In this document: positions 25,529 to 33,917 of the stretch, piece by piece
Layout of the letters: every line of letters begins with the position of its first letter
Numbering within the stretch: position 1 is the stretch's first letter
Origin: Alphaproteobacteria bacterium
GTDB lineage: Bacteria > Pseudomonadota > Alphaproteobacteria > Ferrovibrionales > Ferrovibrionaceae
Length of the DNA: 64,000 nucleotides
Direction of reading: 5' to 3'
Assembly (NCBI GenBank): GCA_017307375.1
Contig: JAFKFH010000003.1
Location: forward strand, 310,001 to 374,000
Position numbers and translations under genes: made by a program
Notes under the pieces: generated by a model
Told to the model about the DNA's origin: nothing
The model's input: the letters and a program-made list of their open reading frames with translations, nothing else
Database searches by the model: none

Positions 25529-26635
25529 GTGAATTGCATGGTAGAGGCGCAGGGATTCGACAAGCAAGCCGCCGTCTTGGTTCCCCGGGCGATCGGCGAA
25601 TTCCGCCGCGGCCGGCCGGTTGCGATCAAAGACGACAGCGGGACCTTGATCGCCCATGCCGCCGAGGAACTGACGCCGGAAACCCTTGCCTCGGCCCGCG
25701 CCGCCGCCGGGGCGGAGGGGCCGTTCCTGGCGCTGACCGCGCGACGGGCCGCCCGGCTGCATATCGGCCCGACCGGCCATGACACCATCCTTCTCCCCTG
25801 GGCTGAACGCTACGACCTCAGGCTGATCCGCCACCTGGCCGACCCGGTCGACGACTTCGACCTGCCGTTTTCCGGACCGTTCGCGCGGCTGAAGGTCGCC
25901 CCCCGTGCGGCGGCGTCGGCCGCGGTCGCATTGGCCAAGCAGGCCCAGTTGCTGCCCGCCGCCCTTTTCTACGCGGCCGCGGCCGTGCCGGATGACGTCG
26001 TTTCGCTGTCCGCCGCCAGCGTGATGGCCTATCCGGCGGTCGCCGCCGCGCATCTGCGCATCGTCGGCGAAGCGCGCGTGCCGCTCGCCGATGCCGAGAC
26101 CACGCGCCTTGTTGCCTTCAGGCCGGAAGACGGCGGGGTCGAGCATATCGCCATCGTCGTCGGCGACCCGCCCAAGGCGGCGCCGGTCCTGGCGCGGCTG
26201 CATTCCGAATGCTTCACCGGGGACCTGCTGGGGTCGCTGCGCTGCGATTGCGGCGAGCAATTGCGCGGCGCCATCCGGGTGATGCAGGAGGCGGGCGGGG
26301 GGATCGTGCTCTATCTGGCCCAGGAAGGGCGCGGCATCGGGCTGATCAACAAGCTGCGCGCCTACCGTCTGCAGGACCAGGGCTTCGATACCGTCGAGGC
26401 CAACGAGCGGATCGGCTTCGACCCGGACGAGCGCGTCTTTCTCGTCGCGGCCACCATGCTGCGCCTGCTGGGCTACGAGGCGGTGCGGCTGATGACCAAC
26501 AACCCCGACAAGGTCGGGCAGTTGTCGCGCCACGGCATCACTGTCGTCGAACGGGTCGCCCACCAGTTCGCGCCCAATCCGCATAACCAAGCCTATCTCG
26601 ACACCAAGAAGAAGCGATCCGGGCATTATCTGTAG
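25529..26635 (+). CDS. ribA: GTP cyclohydrolase II with degenerate N-terminal domain
   Basis: 368 residues from a GTG (25529); an ATG at 25538 is equally possible. The C-terminal ~200 residues are the cyclohydrolase II: zinc ligands in [30 protein letters not shown], and [12 protein letters not shown]. The first ~165 residues resemble a worn-down RibB (dihydroxybutanone phosphate synthase) fold, without RibB's conserved acidic motif, so only the first riboflavin step from GTP is expected. It is distant from ribH and has no riboswitch in front of it. Confidence 0.93.
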   Translation: MNCMVEAQGFDKQAAVLVPRAIGEFRRGRPVAIKDDSGTLIAHAAEELTPETLASARAAAGAEGPFLALTARRAARLHIGPTGHDTILLPWAERYDLRLIRHLADPVDDFDLPFSGPFARLKVAPRAAASAAVALAKQAQLLPAALFYAAAAVPDDVVSLSAASVMAYPAVAAAHLRIVGEARVPLADAETTRLVAFRPEDGGVEHIAIVVGDPPKAAPVLARLHSECFTGDLLGSLRCDCGEQLRGAIRVMQEAGGGIVLYLAQEGRGIGLINKLRAYRLQDQGFDTVEANERIGFDPDERVFLVAATMLRLLGYEAVRLMTNNPDKVGQLSRHGITVVERVAHQFAPNPHNQAYLDTKKKRSGHYL

Positions 26636-26706
26636 CCCGTCGGCAGAATCTGCCGCCCTGGATCTGCCTGGCACCCTTAAGTGCTTGATATTCTTTAATC
26701 ATGGGT

Positions 26707-26723
26707 CTGGCCCGCGACTTGCA
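26707..26723 (+). promoter_or_regulatory. Sigma-54 (RpoN) promoter
   Basis: CTGGCCCGCGACTTGCA matches the -24/-12 consensus CTGGCACGNNNNTTGCA at every fixed position but one (A to C). The GG and GC dinucleotides are exactly 10 bases apart. Transcription would start near 26734, 25 bases before the next gene's ATG. An enhancer-binding-protein site was not identified. Confidence 0.72.
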
Positions 26724-26758
26724 AAAGCAGGATCGACGAGGGTTCGGATCTTCAGGCC

Positions 26759-27892
26759 ATGACCGATATCGACGCGACCAGCTACCAGACGATTATGCCG
26801 GACAACTGGCTGGCGCGCGCCAATTCGGCAGCGCCGCGTACCCGCGGCGACGGCACCTTCGCCGACGTGATCGGCCAGGACGAGCGCACGATCGACGAGA
26901 AGAGCCTGTTCGGCGACGAGGGCTTCAGCTTCAAGACCGTGCTCGACACCATCAACCCGCTGCAGCACATCCCGATCGTCTCGACGATCTATCGCGAGCT
27001 GACCGGCGACATCCCGGGCCCGGCCTCGCAGGTCGCCGGCGGGGCCCTGTTCGGCGGGGTGATCGGCTTCGTCGCGTCGCTATTCAACGTTCAGGTCGAG
27101 GGCGTGACCGGCAAGGACATCGGCGCCCATGCCGTGGCCGCGCTGGGCGAGGAGAAGGCGGGCGAGGGGAAGGCGGGCGAGGCCAAGCCGGCCGTCGCGG
27201 CTGCCGAGACCGCCAACCAGCCGGCCCAGGCGCCGGCCGACAGGCCGAAGAAGCGGCTGGCAGCCACCCCGCAGGTGATCGCCGCCAGCAAGGCCGCGCT
27301 CAACGTCGCGGAGGATGCGGCCGATCCCCGCCCGGCTGGCATCGCCCGGGTTGGGGCGGCGCAGGCGGCCACGCTGCAGCCCGCCAAGGCGCCTGTGGTC
27401 GATGCACCGATGACCGACGACCTGCTGCTCGCCGCCCTGACCGGACGCGATCCCGCCGCCGCGGCCGCGGCCGTCCAGAGCCGCTCGACCGGCGCGCCCG
27501 CCCAGGTCGCCGCCTTGCCCGGCGCGGTGACGCCGGCGTCGCTGGCCCGGGCCGATGCCGGCGCCGCCCGGCCCGGCGCGATCCCGATCGCGCCCCCGGT
27601 CGCCGGGGCAGCGCCGCGGGTCCTGACGCAGGCACCCGCCGCTGCCGGCAAGGCCGATGACAAACCCGCCGGGGATACCAAGGCGGCAGAGGCGACTGTA
27701 CCCACCCCGTCGGCCAAGGCCGAGGGCACGCCCGGCAATCCGATCCGCTGGATGCCGGCACATCCAGCCGGCGCGCAGAATTTCGCCCTGCCCGATCCGA
27801 GCCGGATGCCCCCGGCCCTGGCACAGCGCGTGGCCGATTCCTATCGCAAGAACCTGCTGTCGAGCGGCGCGGGCGGGCGCGAGCAGCCGTGA
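26759..27892 (+). CDS. Unknown Ala/Pro-rich protein, sigma-54-driven
   Basis: 377 residues with no family I can name for function. The conserved-looking N-terminal third (about 50-125) reads NPLQHIPIVSTIYRELTGD followed by a Gly/Ala-rich hydrophobic segment GGALFGGVIGFVASLF; similar segments occur in unstudied proteins of other Rhodospirillales, from memory. The middle and C-terminal part is low-complexity Ala/Pro/Lys-rich, ending in a small ordered block (RWMPAHPAG...ALAQRVADSYRKNLL). No signal peptide. Translationally coupled to the next gene by a 4-base GTGA overlap. The sigma-54 promoter suggests a link to flagella, nitrogen or envelope functions. Confidence 0.82.
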   Translation: MTDIDATSYQTIMPDNWLARANSAAPRTRGDGTFADVIGQDERTIDEKSLFGDEGFSFKTVLDTINPLQHIPIVSTIYRELTGDIPGPASQVAGGALFGGVIGFVASLFNVQVEGVTGKDIGAHAVAALGEEKAGEGKAGEAKPAVAAAETANQPAQAPADRPKKRLAATPQVIAASKAALNVAEDAADPRPAGIARVGAAQAATLQPAKAPVVDAPMTDDLLLAALTGRDPAAAAAAVQSRSTGAPAQVAALPGAVTPASLARADAGAARPGAIPIAPPVAGAAPRVLTQAPAAAGKADDKPAGDTKAAEATVPTPSAKAEGTPGNPIRWMPAHPAGAQNFALPDPSRMPPALAQRVADSYRKNLLSSGAGGREQP

Positions 27893-28392
27893 CCACCCTC
27901 GTCGTCACCGCCGATGGCTGGGTGATGGCGGGCGGCCAGCGCTGGCGTTGCGCGATCGGCCGCGGCGGCATGAAGACCGACAAGCGCGAAGGCGATGGCG
28001 CCACCCCGGTCGGGTCCTGGCCGCTGCGCCGGGTGCTCTATCGTGCCGATCGGCTGCTGGCGCCGCCGCCGACCGGCCTGGCGGTCGCACGCATCGGCCC
28101 GGCCGACGGCTGGTGCGACGATCCGTCGGACGCGGCCTACAATCGGCCTGTCACCCTGCCCTACCCTGCCAGCCATGAACGGATGTGGCGCGACGACCGC
28201 GTCTACGACGTCGTCGTCGTGCTGGGCCACAACGACGATCCGCCGGTAGCGGGCCTCGGCAGCGCGGTTTTCATGCATGTGGCCCGGCCGGGCTATCTGC
28301 CGACCGAAGGATGCGTGGCGCTGGCCCTGCCCGATCTGCTGCGCCTGCTGGCGGGCAGCAACCCCGGCGACCGGCTCGACATCAGGCCGTAG
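27889..28392 (+). CDS. YkuD-family L,D-transpeptidase-like protein
   Basis: 167 residues, GTG start overlapping the previous stop. YkuD signature: GRGGMKTDKREGDGATPVG near the start and VFMHVARPGYLPTEGCVAL with catalytic Cys in TEGC (usual S/T-x-G-C). These enzymes cross-link peptidoglycan stems or attach proteins to them. No signal peptide is visible, as in several alphaproteobacterial members, which leaves the site of action open. Coupled to the sigma-54-controlled unknown protein. Its last 11 bases overlap the YggS gene on the other strand. Confidence 0.9.
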   Translation: MTTLVVTADGWVMAGGQRWRCAIGRGGMKTDKREGDGATPVGSWPLRRVLYRADRLLAPPPTGLAVARIGPADGWCDDPSDAAYNRPVTLPYPASHERMWRDDRVYDVVVVLGHNDDPPVAGLGSAVFMHVARPGYLPTEGCVALALPDLLRLLAGSNPGDRLDIRP

Positions 28393-29065
28393 CCGCCGGC
28401 GGGCGGTGGCCGAAGATCGCGGTGCCGACCCGCACCGCGGTTGCCCCCAGCGCGACCGCGATGGGAAAATCCGCACTCATTCCCATGCTGAGTTCGGCCA
28501 GGTTGTTGCGCCGGGCGATTTCACGCAGCAGGGCGAAATGCGGGGCCGGCGGTTCGTCGGCGGGGGGAATGCACATCAGCCCGGTGACCGGCAGGCCCAG
28601 GCGATCGCGGCAATCGGCGATGAAACCGTCGGCCTCGGCCGGAGCGATGCCGGCCTTCTGCGGTTCCTCGCCGGTATTGATCTGGATCAGGCAACGCGGC
28701 CGACGCCCGACGGCGGCCATCTCGGCCGCCAGCATCTCGGCCAGCTTGGGCCGGTCGACGGTCTGGATCACGTCGAACAGCCCGATGGCCTGACGGACCT
28801 TGTTGGTCTGCAGCGGGCCGATCAGGTGCAGTTCGAGATCCGGGTGCGCGGCGCGGAACTGCGGATATTTGCCCGCGGCTTCCTGGACCCGGTTTTCGCC
28901 GAAACGGCGCTGTCCGGCGGCGAGCGCGGCTTCGACCGCCTCGGGTCCGTGGGTCTTGGCGACGGCGATCAGCTTGACGTCGGCCGGATCGCGATCGGCG
29001 TCGCGGGCGGCACGGGCAATGGCCTCGATCGTGTCGGCAATATGCTCGGCAATGCTGTCGGCCAT
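28382..29065 (-). CDS. YggS-family PLP homeostasis protein
   Basis: 227 residues from the ATG at 29065 (GGGAG 7 bases upstream). PLP-binding, non-catalytic TIM-barrel protein that buffers pyridoxal phosphate. Motifs: KLIAVAKTHG with the PLP Lys, FGENRVQEAAGK, HLIGPLQTNKVR, INTGEEPQKAG, SMGMSADFPIAVALGATAVRVGTAIFG. Convergent with the YkuD gene. Confidence 0.95.
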   Translation of the reverse strand: MADSIAEHIADTIEAIARAARDADRDPADVKLIAVAKTHGPEAVEAALAAGQRRFGENRVQEAAGKYPQFRAAHPDLELHLIGPLQTNKVRQAIGLFDVIQTVDRPKLAEMLAAEMAAVGRRPRCLIQINTGEEPQKAGIAPAEADGFIADCRDRLGLPVTGLMCIPPADEPPAPHFALLREIARRNNLAELSMGMSADFPIAVALGATAVRVGTAIFGHRPPAATA

Positions 29066-29112
29066 CCTGCGCTCCCCTGCGGCGGTGGCCCGCTCTAGCA
29101 AATCAGGCTGTC

Positions 29113-29160
29113 AAAAAGCAATGGGGCCAAAAAGTAATGGGGCCAAAAAGCAATGGGGGC
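29113..29160. repeat. Three tandem 16-bp copies carrying A/T tracts
   Basis: AAAAAGCAATGGGGCC, AAAAAGTAATGGGGCC, AAAAAGCAATGGGGGC lie head to tail. On the minus strand each copy ends with TTTTT. The third copy provides the T-tract of the porin terminator hairpin (29154-29178), so the array looks like a triplication of the U-tract region. Copies differ at only two positions. Confidence 0.9.
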
Positions 29161-29178
29161 GGACAATGTCCGCCCCCA
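29154..29178 (-). terminator. Intrinsic terminator of porin 1
   Basis: Minus-strand hairpin GGGGGCGGAC-ATT-GTCCGCCCCC (extendable to 12 bp per arm) followed by ATTGCTTTTT. It begins about 32 bases after the porin stop codon. Two further T-runs follow in the tandem repeats. Confidence 0.88.
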
Positions 29179-29209
29179 CGCAACCGAAAGGCTTGCGATC
29201 CGGAAGGGA

Positions 29210-30493
29210 TCAGAAGCGCAGAACGGTACCGACCTGGTAGACCCAGCCCGAATTCTCGGAAGCGGCGAGGGTCGGGTTGGTCGCCGACTTGTACGACTCC
29301 CACTTCTGCCACTCGGCGCCAGCCGACAGGGTGATCCCCGGCCCGAGGGTGTAGCCACCGCCGAGCTCGACGCCCTGGTACTTGTCCTTGCCGAGGCCGG
29401 CGCCGTTGAAATCGACGGCCTTGATGTCGGAGTACATGTAGTTCACGCCGACGCGCCAGCGATCCCACGCGTAGACGAGACCGATGTTCCAGTGGTTGGC
29501 GTCCTTGCCGGCGGTGGTGCCGGCCAGGGCGGCGCGGTTGGTGCCGTTGTTGTCCCAAGCATAGGCGCCGCCGAGCAGGAAGCCGGCATAGCCGACGTTC
29601 ACGCCCGCGTTCCAGGCCTGCTGGTTCTTGAACGCCGCCGGGGTCACGCCGGTCGCGGCGCTCTCGACGTCAGCGGTCATGTAGCCGAGCGAGACGGCCA
29701 GGTCGACCGGGCCGAGCTTGTTGACGTAGTTGGCGCCGAGGCCGACGACGTTCGACTGCTGGCCGGCGTTGTACTTGCCCGACAGCGCGGTGCCGATCGA
29801 GCAGCCGGTGCCGCCCGAACCCTGATAGGCAGTGATGCCCTGGGTCGACGACGACGCGCCGCTCTGACCGGTGACCCAGCACCCGTCCGGAGCGAACGAC
29901 ACGCCGAGCTGGAAGCCGGCGAAGCGCGGGGTGTAGTAGACGATCTTTTCCGAGCGGCCGAGCTCGATGTAGGACGAATGACCGCCGTTGAGCAGGTTGC
30001 CCGACGGGGTCGACATGCCCTGGAAGTCACCGAAGTTCAGCGACCACGGATCGCCGACCGAGTCCTGGATCGACGGAGCAGCGTAGTGCATGTTGAAGGC
30101 GGCGCCGCGGGCCTTGCCGAGCTCGAAGCGGCCGAACTGGCTGTCGAAGAACAGGTTCGACTGGTCGATCTGGTCGGACGAGTTGGCCTCGCCGCGCAGC
30201 TGCACGCGGAAGCCGACCTTCAGGCCGTTGTCGAGATCGGTACGGCCGTTGAACTGGATGCGCGACTTGCGGAACACCGCGTAGTTGCGGACGCCGAAGC
30301 CCGGCTGGGCAGCCTGGGTGGTGGTGGCCGCGCCGTCATCCTGGCTGACGCCAGCAAAGTAACCGTAGAAGTAGCCGCCGATGCCGACCTGGATCGGACC
30401 TTCCTTCTTTGCCTGGGCCTGCGCTGCCGACGCGCCGCCGAGGATCAGGCCCGCCGCCACGAGGGCGGTCGTCCCCAAAAGTACCTTTTTCAT
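29210..30493 (-). CDS. Outer-membrane porin 1
   Basis: 427 residues. Signal peptide of about 26 residues (MKKVLLGTTALVAAGLILGG...AQA). The mature chain alternates Gly/aromatic strands of a 16-strand trimeric porin, starts PIQVGIGGYFYGYF and ends with the OMP signature VYQVGTVLRF (terminal Phe). FRKSRIQFNG and FGRFELGKARGA are the strand/L3-type conserved pieces shared with the second porin. The ATG at 30493 has GAGGAA upstream. Paralogous to the porin at 31715-32941, from which it is separated only by a sulfotransferase gene. Confidence 0.93.
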   Translation of the reverse strand: MKKVLLGTTALVAAGLILGGASAAQAQAKKEGPIQVGIGGYFYGYFAGVSQDDGAATTTQAAQPGFGVRNYAVFRKSRIQFNGRTDLDNGLKVGFRVQLRGEANSSDQIDQSNLFFDSQFGRFELGKARGAAFNMHYAAPSIQDSVGDPWSLNFGDFQGMSTPSGNLLNGGHSSYIELGRSEKIVYYTPRFAGFQLGVSFAPDGCWVTGQSGASSSTQGITAYQGSGGTGCSIGTALSGKYNAGQQSNVVGLGANYVNKLGPVDLAVSLGYMTADVESAATGVTPAAFKNQQAWNAGVNVGYAGFLLGGAYAWDNNGTNRAALAGTTAGKDANHWNIGLVYAWDRWRVGVNYMYSDIKAVDFNGAGLGKDKYQGVELGGGYTLGPGITLSAGAEWQKWESYKSATNPTLAASENSGWVYQVGTVLRF

Positions 30494-30746
30494 AGGGTTC
30501 CTCTCGAATGATCCCGTTTTTAACGTAAGCCCAGGGGCTGCCCCCAATGGCTGCGGGCTATTTAGCGATGCAGCCGCCCGGCGATCAAGTTCATCTAATA
30601 CTTTAAGTTCTTTTTTGACCGGGGTTGTTGCGTCAGGGCAACAGCGTCGCGCAGCCCGGCAACGCCGCGGATTTCCTCGTCAATCCGAATACTTGCTTGA
30701 TGTAGTGGGGATTTTAGCACCCGCGCGCAAGACTTGGGAGCAGCGC

Positions 30747-31574
30747 TCAGCGCAGGTAGCCGAAGCGGCGCATCACGGTAGCCTGGGCGGTTTCGATGCG
30801 GGTAATCTGTTCCGGAGTCAGCAGCTCGCGCCATTGCCCGGCGCGCCCGGTGCGGAAGAAGGCATCGGCCCGCCGCGACCGTTCGACGAAGCCGGTCTTC
30901 TGCTCCTGCGCCTTCAGCACGTCGAACGACGAGAACCGGATCGCCTTCTCGATGCGGGCCCGCCCGGCCGGCAGGCCGAGGAAGCGGGTGACCTTGGTGA
31001 AGGTCGGCAACGGCTTTTCCAGCATGTCCTCGTAGCGCACCGCGATCAGGGCGCGGTGCTTGTGCATCGTCCAGCTTTCGACATGGGCCGACCAGGTGCC
31101 GTAGTACTGCGGCGCGTTGACGTCGTCCTCGGGCGTGCCGGCGACCGGGTTTTCCATCAGCGCGATCACGCCGTCGATGTCGGTGCCGAAATGCGCGGCG
31201 GCCGAGATCGCCACATCGCGCGGGTCGCGCACGATATAGATGGCGCCGGCGGTGCATTCCATGGTGATCAGCGGCGCGCCGAAGGCTTCGCCCAGCCGCA
31301 TATGGGTCTTGACGAAGACGGTGTCGGCCGAGGCGCCGGTGAACAGGTGATGGGTCAGCGGCCGCAACCGCCCCCACTCCTCGTGGCTGAGGCCGGTGAC
31401 CGGCCGGCCGGCGGCCTGGGCATACCAGGACTTGACCGTGTCCCCGATCGTGAACTGGGTCAGTTCGTTGATCGGCACCGGCTCGTCGGCATCACGCAGC
31501 AGGTTGTGGATGAAGGCACGCATCCAGGTGTTGCCCGATTTCGGGTAGGAGGCGAGCCAGAGAATTCCACCCAT
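30747..31574 (-). CDS. Sulfotransferase
   Basis: 275 residues. PAPS-dependent sulfotransferase: the 5'-phosphosulfate loop LASYPKSGNTWMRAFI (about 6-21) and the 3'-phosphate-binding VRDPRDVAIS (about 118-127) are intact, along with HDV-like VFVKTH. Cytosolic, no signal peptide. The acceptor is unknown. Located between two porin genes on the same strand; sulfation of a surface glycan or lipid is possible but only suggested by that position. GGAG lies 7 bases before the ATG. Confidence 0.9.
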   Translation of the reverse strand: MGGILWLASYPKSGNTWMRAFIHNLLRDADEPVPINELTQFTIGDTVKSWYAQAAGRPVTGLSHEEWGRLRPLTHHLFTGASADTVFVKTHMRLGEAFGAPLITMECTAGAIYIVRDPRDVAISAAAHFGTDIDGVIALMENPVAGTPEDDVNAPQYYGTWSAHVESWTMHKHRALIAVRYEDMLEKPLPTFTKVTRFLGLPAGRARIEKAIRFSSFDVLKAQEQKTGFVERSRRADAFFRTGRAGQWRELLTPEQITRIETAQATVMRRFGYLR

Positions 31575-31653
31575 GCGACCACTCCGCGGGCCATTGCCGG
31601 CCCCCCCCTGCGACGACCGCCATTCCGTACGACGGACAACCCGGGCGGACAAT

Positions 31654-31684
31654 AAAAAAGGGGCGCCCCGGCAAGGCGCCCCTT
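31654..31684 (-). terminator. Intrinsic terminator of porin 2
   Basis: Minus strand GGGGCGCC-TTGCCGG-GGCGCCCC followed by TTTTTT (31659-31654), 31-55 bases after the porin 2 stop. It separates the porin transcript from the sulfotransferase gene downstream, whose ATG is at 31574. Confidence 0.93.
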
Positions 31685-31714
31685 CTGGAAGGACTGGTCG
31701 AGAGGACCCGTCGC

Positions 31715-32941
31715 TTAGAACTCGAGCTTGGTGCCCACCACGTAGTTCCAGGCCTTGTTCTGGTTCTGCGGTAGGTTGGTATAGGAACCGAGGTCGAAGT
31801 ACTGGATGCCGCCGACCAGGGTGATGCCCGGGCCGAGCAGATAGTTCACGCCGGCCGAGTAGCCGTCGAGGGTGTCGGTGCCGGCCTTGGTCCCGGTCGC
31901 CGTCTTGACCCGGGCGGCGGTGTGCTGGTACTGCGCGCCGACCGTCCACTGGTCCCAGGCATAGGACAGGCCGACCTGCCAGTCCTGCTGCTGGTCGGGC
32001 AGGTTGCCGAGGGTGGTGCTGCCCTGGCGGATGCCCATGTTGTTGTAACGATAGGCCGCACCGAGCGTGAAGCCGGCCCAGACCAGCGCGCCGCCGACGC
32101 CGTACTGGTCCTGGTTGCGGAACGTGTTGGTCGAGGTGTTGGCGTCGAGCGAGCCGTGGCCGTAGCCGACATAGATCGAGGCGTCGACCGGGCCGAAGGA
32201 ATTGACGTAGTTGGCACCGAGCTCGAGGACCTGGTCCTGCTTGCCGGTCACGTTCTTCAGGCCATAGGCGGTGCCGATGCCGCAGACGTTCACGCCGTTG
32301 GCCGGCGAGCCGACCTTGCACGAGGTCGGGGTGAACGAGGCGCCGAACTGGAAGCCGGCGATACGCGGCGAGAAGTAGGTGACCTTCTCGTCCTTGTCGG
32401 CGTTCACGCCGTAATTGATGAAGGCCGACGGCGACGAGGCCCAGTTCGTGCCGGCATTGTACTGGCCGGGGACGGCGAAGGGCAGGAAGTCGGGCGAGTT
32501 CGCGCCCATGCCCGGGATCGGGGTCGGGGCGCCGTAGAACATCTTGTTGGGCGCCGACGTGGTCTTGCCCAGTTCGAAGCGGCCGAAGGCCGTGTCGAAG
32601 AACAGGAAGGACTGGTCGATCTGGTCGGTCGAATTCGCCTCGCCGCGCAGCTGGACGCGGACGCCGACCTTCACCCCGTTGTCGAGGTTGGTCAGGCCGT
32701 CGAACTGGATGCGCGACTTGCGGAAGATGGCATAGTTGCGCACGCCGTAGCCGGGCTGGGCGCCCTGGGTGGCCGTCGGGCCGTTGTCGTCCTGGCTGAC
32801 GCCGACGAAGTACCCGTAGAAGTAGCCGCCGATACCGATCTGGATCGGGCCTTCCTTCTTGGCCTGCGCAGCGGCCTGGCCGGCACCGAGCAGCAACGCA
32901 ATCGAAACCAGTGCACTGGTGGACGCCAGAATCTTGCGCAT
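31715..32941 (-). CDS. Outer-membrane porin 2
   Basis: 408 residues. Start at the ATG at 32941, which sits 9 bases after a GAGGGG ribosome site; a TTG at 32950 abuts that site and is unlikely. Signal peptide of about 25 residues ending in AAAQA; the mature N-terminus KKEGPIQIGIGGYFYGYF is nearly identical to porin 1. Ends with WNYVVGTKLEF, terminal Phe. Shares YGVRNYAIFRKSRIQFDG, VQLRGEANSTDQIDQS and FGRFELGK with porin 1, so the two arose by duplication and then diverged in the loops. Two Cys in a loop (TSCKVG..NVCGIG) may form a disulfide. Confidence 0.94.
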   Translation of the reverse strand: MRKILASTSALVSIALLLGAGQAAAQAKKEGPIQIGIGGYFYGYFVGVSQDDNGPTATQGAQPGYGVRNYAIFRKSRIQFDGLTNLDNGVKVGVRVQLRGEANSTDQIDQSFLFFDTAFGRFELGKTTSAPNKMFYGAPTPIPGMGANSPDFLPFAVPGQYNAGTNWASSPSAFINYGVNADKDEKVTYFSPRIAGFQFGASFTPTSCKVGSPANGVNVCGIGTAYGLKNVTGKQDQVLELGANYVNSFGPVDASIYVGYGHGSLDANTSTNTFRNQDQYGVGGALVWAGFTLGAAYRYNNMGIRQGSTTLGNLPDQQQDWQVGLSYAWDQWTVGAQYQHTAARVKTATGTKAGTDTLDGYSAGVNYLLGPGITLVGGIQYFDLGSYTNLPQNQNKAWNYVVGTKLEF

Positions 32942-33253
32942 CCGAAGCAACCCCTCTGTCTGATGATCCCCGCGAACGGCTTTGCCCGTCCGTCACTTAT
33001 GCGGCCTAGTTCACGCCCGCTTTCATCGCATCGCAACACGCCTTTTGGCGTAACCCGCCGAAATCCCGGGTTGTGTGGCACTGTCACAACTGTCTGTTTC
33101 ACGCGCTGGCAGGCTGCCCAAATACTGGGCAGGTTTAAGGCCGTAGCCATGGCTTGGCAGGGCGAGGAAGCCAAACTATAACGTGTCGCTTGACCAGCGA
33201 CGCCAAGACGGCCGACGCCAGAGCGAGTTTTCGAGGTCTTTAGGAGAGTGACG
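32942..33253. promoter_or_regulatory. Divergent regulatory region between porin 2 and the DUF3576 gene
   Basis: Two dyads stand out: GTTGTG-N9-CACAAC (33070-33090) and TGCCCA-AATAC-TGGGCA (33115-33131), plus a small hairpin ACGCC-TTTT-GGCGT at about 33035-33053. They are candidate operators for porin 2 and/or the DUF3576 gene. No clear sigma-70 pair could be assigned. A half parS sequence TGTTTCACG at 33096 has no partner half. Confidence 0.4.
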
Positions 33254-33847
33254 ATGCCGCGACAGACCCCCTATCGGTTCGGGCAGGCACCGCGGGTGCC
33301 GGGGCTCAGGGGTTCGCTGCTGGCGCTCGGCGCCCTCGTCGTGGCCTCGGGCCTGCTCGCCGCCTGCGGCGACACCAAGGTCGACCGCAACAGCTATCCT
33401 GCCGGTTACGACGCCCGCGATCCCACGGGCTCGGGCAAGGAATCCGGTTCGGTCTTCGGGCCCGGCGGCCTGCTCGGCGGCGGCGCCTCGGGTGCCAACA
33501 TGTCGAACGGCACCGGCGGCGGCATCGGGGTGAACTCGTTCCTGTGGCGCGCCTCGCTCGATACGCTGGCCTTCATGCCGCTGGCCTCGGCCGATCCGTT
33601 CGGCGGCGTGATCATCACCGACTGGTATTCGCCGTCGTCCTCGACGTCGGAGCGCTTCAAGCTCAACGTCTTCATTCTCGATCGCGTGCTGCGTGCCGAC
33701 GGCCTGAAGGTCGCGGTGTTCCGCCAGGTCCGCTCGGGCGATCAGTGGCTCGACGAGCCGGCCGCCCCGGAAATGAGCTCGAACCTCGAGGATGCCATCC
33801 TGACGCGCGCCCGCCAGCTGCGCATCGACGCCGCCGCCGGCAGCTGA
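33254..33847 (+). CDS. DUF3576 lipoprotein
   Basis: 197 residues from the ATG at 33254 (AGGAGAG upstream; a GTG at 33248 is the alternative). Signal sequence with lipobox LLAACG, so a lipid-anchored envelope protein. A Gly-rich, disordered linker (about 50-90) leads to a conserved domain [30 protein letters not shown], the mark of DUF3576. The family is typically found just upstream of leuS in Alphaproteobacteria, as here. Role unknown, presumably outer-membrane biogenesis given lptE downstream. Confidence 0.9.
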   Translation: MPRQTPYRFGQAPRVPGLRGSLLALGALVVASGLLAACGDTKVDRNSYPAGYDARDPTGSGKESGSVFGPGGLLGGGASGANMSNGTGGGIGVNSFLWRASLDTLAFMPLASADPFGGVIITDWYSPSSSTSERFKLNVFILDRVLRADGLKVAVFRQVRSGDQWLDEPAAPEMSSNLEDAILTRARQLRIDAAAGS

Positions 33848-33917
33848 CCGGCGGCAGCCCACCTCTCAAATCCGGCGTTCAGCCGCGTCCGCACAGAATT
33901 CAGGAAGTCCAAGGGAA

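Noticed and set aside
25475-26674. N-terminal extension of kynA on the minus strand
   Set aside because: Antisense to the GTP cyclohydrolase II gene; KynA homologues start at the ATG at 25474.
26669-26684. TGGCAC...GTGCTT as a second sigma-54 promoter
   Set aside because: GG and GC dinucleotides are 11 rather than 10 bases apart and TTGC is lacking; the site at 26707 is correct.
29113-29160. Tandem 16-bp units as a CRISPR array
   Set aside because: The units are contiguous without spacers and belong to a terminator region.
33096-33111. TGTTTCACG as a third parS site
   Set aside because: Only the left half matches; the right half (CGCTGGCA) does not form the palindrome.
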